Positions 1-5,599 of a stretch of DNA of 5,599 nt are shown here, in pieces. A model generated the notes under the pieces. It did no database searches and was not told the DNA's origin. It saw only the letters and a program-made list of their open reading frames with translations. The position numbers were made by a program, and so were the translations under genes. Origin of the DNA: Actinomyces sp. (GTDB lineage: Bacteria; Actinomycetota; Actinomycetes; Actinomycetales; Actinomycetaceae); contig JAHACW010000085.1 of NCBI GenBank assembly GCA_018375675.1, forward strand, positions 1-5,599, in the 5' to 3' direction. Numbering within the stretch: position 1 is the stretch's first letter; each line of letters opens with the position of its first letter.

Positions 1-42
1 GCACTGACCACCGCCGAGCTAAACCCGGCGACGAACGACTGA
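1..42 (+). CDS. C-terminal end of an upstream gene, probably an amino-acid ABC transporter solute-binding protein (partial)
   Basis: Frame 1 is open from the left edge and ends in TGA at 40-42, giving the last 13 residues ALTTAELNPATND. The stop lies 7 bases before the permease ATG, and GAGG overlapping the stop is a good Shine-Dalgarno for the next gene, as expected inside an operon. Thirteen residues are too few to recognise a family. The assignment to an extracytoplasmic amino-acid-binding lipoprotein rests only on the usual binding protein-permease-ATPase order and on the absence of a binding protein elsewhere in the window. Frame 3 is also open here, but it runs into the permease in the wrong frame, so frame 1 is preferred. 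Confidence 0.5.
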   Translation, partial: ALTTAELNPATND

Positions 43-44
43 GG
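41..44 (+). promoter_or_regulatory. Ribosome-binding site of the permease gene
   Basis: GAGG sits 5 bases before the ATG at 50 and overlaps the stop codon of the preceding frame. Spacing and sequence fit a Shine-Dalgarno element and fix the permease start. No promoter is visible in the few bases before it, which supports co-transcription with the upstream gene. Confidence 0.6.
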
Positions 45-49
45 ATCTC

Positions 50-1012
50 ATGGCAACCATCAAAGACGGCGTTGAGCTGATCGACGCGAAACCAGTCCCC
101 CGCCCGGGGAGGTGGGCGAGCGCAATCGTCGCGGCAATCCTTGCGGCAATGGCAGCCCACGCGCTGGTAACGAACGCAAACTTCCAGTGGCAGGTCGTGT
201 TCCAGTGGCTGTTCTCGCGTTCGATCATGCAGGGCGTGCTCTTCACGATCATCCTGACGATCCTCGCGATGGTGGTGGGCACCGCTCTCGCCATCACGAT
301 GGCGATCATGCGTCAGTCGGTGAATCCGGTCCTACGCTGGGTGGCGATGGCCTACATCTGGTTCTTCCGTGGAACCCCTATCTACACGCAGCTGATTTTC
401 TGGTCGCTGCTGCCCACGCTCTACCCGAAGCTCTCCTTCGGTGTGCCGTTCCTCGGCTCGCTGTGGGGCTGGGAGCTGACGTTTGATACGGCCACATATT
501 TCACGCCGTTCTGGATGGCGTTCATTGGCTTGGGCCTGAACGAGGGCGCGTACCTCGCGGAAATCATGCGTGCGGGCCTGCTGAGCGTCTCGAAGGGCCA
601 GTGGGAGGCCGCCACCGCGCTGGGAATGCCGCGCGGAACGATCTTCCGCCGCATCATCCTTCCTCAGGCAATGCGTGTGATCGTGCCTCCGATCGGCAAC
701 GAGACAATTTCGATGCTGAAGACGACCTCCTTGGTCTCGGCGATTCCCTTCACCCTCGAACTCACGTTCATTGCGCGTCAGCGTGGCCAGGCGACGTTCG
801 CTCCCGTGCCGCTCCTGATCGCGGCTGCGATTTGGTACCTCGTCATCACGAGTCTCCTCATGTGGATCCAGTCCTTCATCGAGAAGTACTACGGCAAGGG
901 CTTCGAGCGCCGCGACAACGCCGGCACCCACTCCCCCGCCACGTCATCTTCTTCCGATGAGGATGACGACGCCAAGGCCACCAAGCTCAAGTTTTTGGAT
1001 GTGACACCATGA
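50..1012 (+). CDS. Polar amino-acid ABC transporter, inner-membrane permease (HisM/GlnP family)
   Basis: This is the membrane subunit of an amino-acid importer, expected to dimerise and couple to the ATPase encoded next. The 320-residue protein shows about six hydrophobic segments (roughly 22-40, 58-83, 95-120, 152-173, 207-232, 254-275). The family motif [11 protein letters not shown] is at 105-115. The cytoplasmic EAA loop is at 186-206 (EAATALGM...RRIILPQA), followed by the conserved PPIGNE at 213-218 and LKTTSLVS at 223-230. These are diagnostic of the HisMQ/GlnP class. The protein is longer than the usual 220-250 residues because of an extra N-terminal membrane segment, a longer loop near 122-150, and a Ser/Asp/Glu-rich cytoplasmic tail after residue 295. 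GAGG at 41-44 fixes the start. Its TGA overlaps the ATPase ATG (ATGA), so the two are probably translationally coupled. Substrate cannot be read from the permease alone. Confidence 0.95.
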   Translation: MATIKDGVELIDAKPVPRPGRWASAIVAAILAAMAAHALVTNANFQWQVVFQWLFSRSIMQGVLFTIILTILAMVVGTALAITMAIMRQSVNPVLRWVAMAYIWFFRGTPIYTQLIFWSLLPTLYPKLSFGVPFLGSLWGWELTFDTATYFTPFWMAFIGLGLNEGAYLAEIMRAGLLSVSKGQWEAATALGMPRGTIFRRIILPQAMRVIVPPIGNETISMLKTTSLVSAIPFTLELTFIARQRGQATFAPVPLLIAAAIWYLVITSLLMWIQSFIEKYYGKGFERRDNAGTHSPATSSSSDEDDDAKATKLKFLDVTP

Positions 1013-1782
1013 CGACCACGACGCCCATGGTCTCCGTTCGCGGAGTCCACAAGTTCTTTGGCGACCTGCACGTCCTGCGGGGCATCGACCTTGATATCGC
1101 TTCCGGCGAGGTCTGCGTCATCCTCGGCCCCTCGGGCTCTGGCAAGTCGACGCTCCTGCGCTGCCTGAACATGCTCGAGGACATCAGTGCCGGCCGCGTG
1201 TACGTCGACGGTGAGCTGCTCGGCTACCGCGAGGACGAGCATGGCGTGCTGCACGAGCGCCACGATAAGGAGATTGCTGCTCAGCGTTCTCGTATCGGCA
1301 TGGTGTTCCAGCGCTTCAATCTCTTCCCGCACAAGACCGCGCTGGAGAACGTCATGGAGGCACCCATTCAGGTCCTCAAGCGTTCGAAGAGCGAGGCGCG
1401 CGCCCAGGCTCTCGAGCTGCTTGATCGCGTCGGTCTGGCTGATCGCGCGGACCATTACCCGGCGGAGCTTTCGGGTGGCCAGCAGCAGCGAGTTGCCATC
1501 GCCCGTGCGCTCGCCATGGATCCCGAGATCATGCTCTTTGATGAGCCGACCTCTGCGCTCGATCCTGAGCTCGTCGGTGAGGTGCTCCAGGTTATGCAGG
1601 ACCTGGCCGCGTCGGGTATGACAATGGCTGTTGTCACCCACGAGATCGGGTTCGCCCGCGAGGTCGCCGACCAGGTCGTCTTCATGGATGGCGGTATCAT
1701 CGTCGAGGCCGGAGCTCCCTCCGAGGTCATCGATAACCCGAAGTCCGAGCGAACCAAGGAGTTCTTCTCCAAGGTTCTGTGA
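1009..1782 (+). CDS. Polar amino-acid ABC transporter, ATP-binding subunit (HisP/GlnQ family)
   Basis: This cytoplasmic ATPase powers the importer with the preceding permease. The 257 residues carry every nucleotide-binding motif: aromatic A-loop at F16/F17, Walker [10 protein letters not shown] at 40-48, Q-loop Q101, signature LSGGQQQRV at 154-162, Walker B IMLFDE at 174-179 with catalytic E179, D-loop SALD at 182-185, and switch H211. Length is normal for the family. Residues 72-94, between the first beta-strands and the Q-loop, form a charged insertion ([18 protein letters not shown]...). With VMEAPIQVL at 115-123, this resembles HisP more than minimal GlnQ proteins, hinting at basic or polar amino acids; that is an inference from remembered sequences. 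The ATG lies inside the permease stop (4-base overlap) and no strong Shine-Dalgarno precedes it, so coupling is likely. The gene ends the operon just before a strong hairpin. Confidence 0.95.
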   Translation: MTTTTPMVSVRGVHKFFGDLHVLRGIDLDIASGEVCVILGPSGSGKSTLLRCLNMLEDISAGRVYVDGELLGYREDEHGVLHERHDKEIAAQRSRIGMVFQRFNLFPHKTALENVMEAPIQVLKRSKSEARAQALELLDRVGLADRADHYPAELSGGQQQRVAIARALAMDPEIMLFDEPTSALDPELVGEVLQVMQDLAASGMTMAVVTHEIGFAREVADQVVFMDGGIIVEAGAPSEVIDNPKSERTKEFFSKVL

Positions 1783-1795
1783 GCCCTCAAGAAAC

Positions 1796-1829
1796 GAGGC
1801 CGGGTCTGGATTCGTCCAGTCCCGGCCTT
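1796..1829. terminator. Bidirectional hairpin terminator between convergent genes
   Basis: AGGCCGGG at 1797-1804 pairs perfectly with CCCGGCCT at 1821-1828. After one T-T mismatch (1805/1820), CTGGA at 1806-1810 pairs with TCCAG at 1815-1819, closing a TTCG tetraloop at 1811-1814. G1796 and T1829 can add a wobble pair. The hairpin begins 14 bases after the ATPase stop and lies about 40 bases beyond the stop of the minus-strand ABC-F gene, so it can serve both. The T-tract is weak on the plus strand (TTCGTCTT) and somewhat better on the minus strand (TCGTTTCTT), as often seen in high-GC actinobacteria. Confidence 0.82.
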
Positions 1830-1868
1830 CGTCTTGCCGCGCAGGAACTCCGCGGGCTCGCACGGCTG

Positions 1869-3482
1869 CTAGGTAAGGGTCACCAGATCAAGGTAGCTGT
1901 CGTCCCACAGGTCCTCATCGGCGTCAGGCAACAGCAGGACACGCTCGGGGTTGAGTGCTGTGACGGCGCCGGGGTCGTGCGTGACGAGGATGACGGCGCC
2001 CTCGTAGTCGCGCAGGGCCGCGAGGATCTCTTCGCGCGAGGCGGGGTCGAGGTTGTTGGTCGGTTCGTCGAGCAGCAGGACGTTTGCACCCGAGACGACG
2101 AGTGTTGCTAAAGCGAGTCGGGTCTTCTCACCGCCAGACAGCACGGACACGGGCTTTTCGACGTCGTCACCTTGGAAGAGGAACTGGCCGAGAATGTTGC
2201 GCACGTGGGTGTCGTCGAGGGTAGGAGCGGCCTCGGCCATGTTGTCGCGGATCGTGCGGGTCTCGTCGAGCGTCTCGTGCTCCTGGGCGTAGTAGCCGAG
2301 TTTGAGTCCGTGCCCGGGTACGACGCGACCGGAGTCCGGCTCCTCGATGCCGGACAGGAGCCGCAGCAGCGTTGTCTTGCCAGCACCGTTGAGGCCGAGG
2401 ACAACGACCTTGGAGCCGCGGTCAATCGCGAGGTCTACGCCTGTGAACACCTCGAGAGAGCCGTAGGACTTTGACAGCCCTTCAGCGGTAAGGGGAACGC
2501 GGCCCGACGGTGCTGGCTCCGGGAAACGTAGGCGCGCGACCTTGTCCTGGACGATCTCTGAACCCGCCTGGGCGAAAAGCTCTTCGGCTCTGCGCAGCAT
2601 CTGCTGTGCGGCAACGGCCTTCGTCGCCTTCGCGCGCATCTTCTCACCCTGAGCCTTGAGGTGCTCGGCCTTCTTCAACGCGTTAGCGCGCTCCTTACGG
2701 CGACGACGCTCGTCCTCCTCGCGCTGCTTGAGATAGGCCGACCAGCCAAGGTGATAGATGTCGATCTGCGCGCGGTTCGCATCCAGGTAGAAGACCTGGT
2801 TAACGGTGTCACCCAGCAGCTTGACGTCGTGCGAAATGATCATGACGCCGCCGGGGAAGGTCTTGATCCAGTCGCGCAGCCAGACGATCGAATCGTGGTC
2901 GAGGTGGTTCGTGGGTTCGTCCAAGAGCAGGACGTCCGCGTCGGAGAAGAGCACGCGGGCTAGCTCAACCCTGCGTCGCTGGCCGCCCGACAGCGTGTCG
3001 AGGGTCTGGTCCAGGACACGGTCTTCGAGGCCAAGAGAGTGGGCGATCTGAGCGGCCTCGGCATTGGCCGCCCATCCGCCGGAGTTAGTAAACTGCTGGT
3101 CGAGCTTCACGTAACGTTCCATGGCGCGCTGCTGACGTGCACCCTCGGTCGTTGACATCTCGTGTTCGGCCTTGCGGATGCGCGCGATGATGGAGTCGAT
3201 GCCGCGCACGGAGATGATGCGGTCGCGGGCCTTCATCGACGGATCACCCACGTGAGTGTCCTGCGCCAGGTAACCGACCGTACCATTCGACGAGATGGTG
3301 CCGGTGAATTCAGCGGCGCCACCGCGGTCGCCTTCGCCCGCGAGCAGCCTCATCGTTGTCGTCTTACCCGCTCCGTTACGGCCGACGAGACCGATACACA
3401 TGCCTTTGTCGATACGGAAGCTCGCGTGGTTGACGAGTTCGCGGGGGCCGATGCGCAACGAGAAATCCTGGACGTTAATCAC
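1869..3482 (-). CDS. ABC-F family ATPase (ribosome-associated, Rv1473-like)
   Basis: This soluble tandem ABC protein has no membrane domain. ABC-F proteins bind the ribosomal E site and modulate translation or, in some cases, protect ribosomes from antibiotics. The 537 residues hold two complete ATPase domains. Domain 1 has Walker A GRNGAGKTT at 34-42, Q74, LSGGQ at 164-168, Walker B DVLLLDEP at 183-190 and H219. Domain 2 has GLNGAGKTT at 363-371, Q400, LSGGE at 448-452, NVLLLDEP at 467-474 and H502. Both catalytic Glu residues (189, 473) are present, so both sites look active. Between them lies a strongly charged helical linker (about 251-320, Arg/Lys/Glu-rich), the P-site-tRNA interaction region typical of the family. 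A helical arm-like stretch is at about 92-138 in domain 1. There is no C-terminal extension. From memory the N-terminus resembles mycobacterial Rv1473. The start is GTG; GGAGG abuts it and an in-frame TGA at 3519-3521 excludes any longer start. A role in resistance cannot be told from sequence. Confidence 0.93.
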   Translation of the reverse strand: MINVQDFSLRIGPRELVNHASFRIDKGMCIGLVGRNGAGKTTTMRLLAGEGDRGGAAEFTGTISSNGTVGYLAQDTHVGDPSMKARDRIISVRGIDSIIARIRKAEHEMSTTEGARQQRAMERYVKLDQQFTNSGGWAANAEAAQIAHSLGLEDRVLDQTLDTLSGGQRRRVELARVLFSDADVLLLDEPTNHLDHDSIVWLRDWIKTFPGGVMIISHDVKLLGDTVNQVFYLDANRAQIDIYHLGWSAYLKQREEDERRRRKERANALKKAEHLKAQGEKMRAKATKAVAAQQMLRRAEELFAQAGSEIVQDKVARLRFPEPAPSGRVPLTAEGLSKSYGSLEVFTGVDLAIDRGSKVVVLGLNGAGKTTLLRLLSGIEEPDSGRVVPGHGLKLGYYAQEHETLDETRTIRDNMAEAAPTLDDTHVRNILGQFLFQGDDVEKPVSVLSGGEKTRLALATLVVSGANVLLLDEPTNNLDPASREEILAALRDYEGAVILVTHDPGAVTALNPERVLLLPDADEDLWDDSYLDLVTLT

Positions 3483-3506
3483 CCTCCAAGAGTAGAGGGA
3501 GGGGTG
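3480..3506 (-). promoter_or_regulatory. Hairpin covering the ABC-F Shine-Dalgarno and GTG start
   Basis: On the minus strand, CACCCCTCC (plus positions 3498-3506) can pair with GGAGGGTG (3480-3487), giving an 8-bp stem with one bulged C and a 10-base loop. The 3' arm contains both the GGAGG ribosome-binding sequence and the GTG start codon. If formed in the mRNA it would block initiation. The pairing is seen directly; a regulatory role is inference. Confidence 0.4.
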
Positions 3507-3584
3507 CGTGTGGGCGAATCAACCCGCCCCGGCAGGGCCCTGTTGGGTCACACGGCACCTTTTCCGGGCACAATGGGTGGTGAA

Positions 3585-3597
3585 TGTAACCGTTACA
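3585..3597. promoter_or_regulatory. 13-bp palindrome, candidate operator between divergent genes
   Basis: TGTAAC-C-GTTACA is a perfect inverted repeat, 27 bases before the yhhQ ATG and about 100 bases before the ABC-F start. It stands out as AT-richer than the flanking sequence. TACAGT at 3594-3599 overlaps it and could be a weak -10 element for yhhQ (4 of 6 consensus bases), but I see no convincing -35. The position suits a repressor operator. The regulator cannot be named: the half-sites resemble LacI-type sites but the spacing is one base short. Confidence 0.4.
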
Positions 3598-3623
3598 GTG
3601 CTCGTAAGTGAGTATTTCATCCC

Positions 3624-5599
<1,976 letters not shown>

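Noticed and set aside
1187..1621. Plus-strand open frame inside the ATPase gene (about 144 codons, Ser/Arg-rich)
   Set aside because: It is an out-of-frame shadow of a fully conserved ATPase with a low-complexity Ser/Arg translation.
889..1863. Minus-strand open frame of about 324 codons opposite the ATPase gene
   Set aside because: It is the antisense reading of the ATPase and the permease 3' end, with no domain-like content, and it runs through the terminator hairpin.
1869..3482. Calling the ABC-F protein a macrolide exporter or antibiotic-resistance determinant
   Set aside because: It has no membrane domain, and Rv1473-like ABC-F proteins are widespread housekeeping-type genes in actinobacteria; no resistance-specific feature could be identified.
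3533..3542. CAGGGCCCTG palindrome in the divergent intergenic region
   Set aside because: Ten bases of GC-rich symmetry occur readily by chance in such DNA, and nothing else supports a function.
3519..3620. Possible 33-residue leader peptide upstream of the ABC-F gene on the minus strand (starts MKYSLTSTVTV)
   Set aside because: The frame is open from ATG at 3618-3620 to TGA at 3519-3521, but no Shine-Dalgarno is found at proper spacing and no anti-terminator pairing was seen beyond the start-site hairpin. Chance is as likely.
3483..3623. preQ1 riboswitch upstream of yhhQ
   Set aside because: The region lacks the A-rich tail and the compact stem-loop pseudoknot arrangement expected for preQ1 classes; only the palindrome and the minus-strand hairpin are visible.

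Overview
The window is about 5.6 kb of high-GC bacterial DNA. It is densely coded, with GC-rich third codon positions and short or overlapping gene junctions. Protein character (an Rv1473-like ABC-F ATPase, a long amino-acid permease with a polar tail, a long-form Tgt) points to an actinobacterium. An Actinomyces/Schaalia-type member of the Actinomycetaceae is my best guess. This is inference from recalled families, not from a search.

Layout. (1) Positions 1-1782, plus strand: the end of an amino-acid uptake operon. It comprises the last 13 codons of an upstream gene (probably the solute-binding protein), a membrane permease, and a HisP/GlnQ-type ATPase that overlaps the permease by 4 bases. 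(2) Positions 1783-1868: a convergent intergenic gap holding a strong hairpin that can terminate transcription from both sides. (3) Positions 1869-3482, minus strand: a two-domain ABC-F ATPase, a soluble ribosome-acting protein rather than a transporter. (4) Positions 3483-3623: a divergent intergenic region with a perfect 13-bp palindrome and a hairpin covering the ABC-F ribosome-binding site and GTG start. (5) Positions 3624-5599, plus strand: a two-gene queuosine unit. A YhhQ-type queuosine-precursor transporter is followed, with a 1-base TGATG overlap, by tRNA-guanine transglycosylase (Tgt). Tgt is still open at the right edge, where only a short C-terminal piece appears to be missing.

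How the genes work together. The permease and ATPase form the inner-membrane engine of a polar/basic amino-acid importer. YhhQ and Tgt make a compact salvage pair: YhhQ brings in a queuosine precursor base and Tgt inserts it at position 34 of GUN-anticodon tRNAs. No queuosine biosynthesis gene is visible here. Tgt belongs to a long form whose substrate-pocket residues differ from the E. coli/Zymomonas type, so which base it uses is open. I found no mobile element, CRISPR array, tRNA or rRNA, and no clear evidence of an undescribed system. The most interesting points are the Tgt pocket and insertion, and the architecture of the divergent intergenic region.
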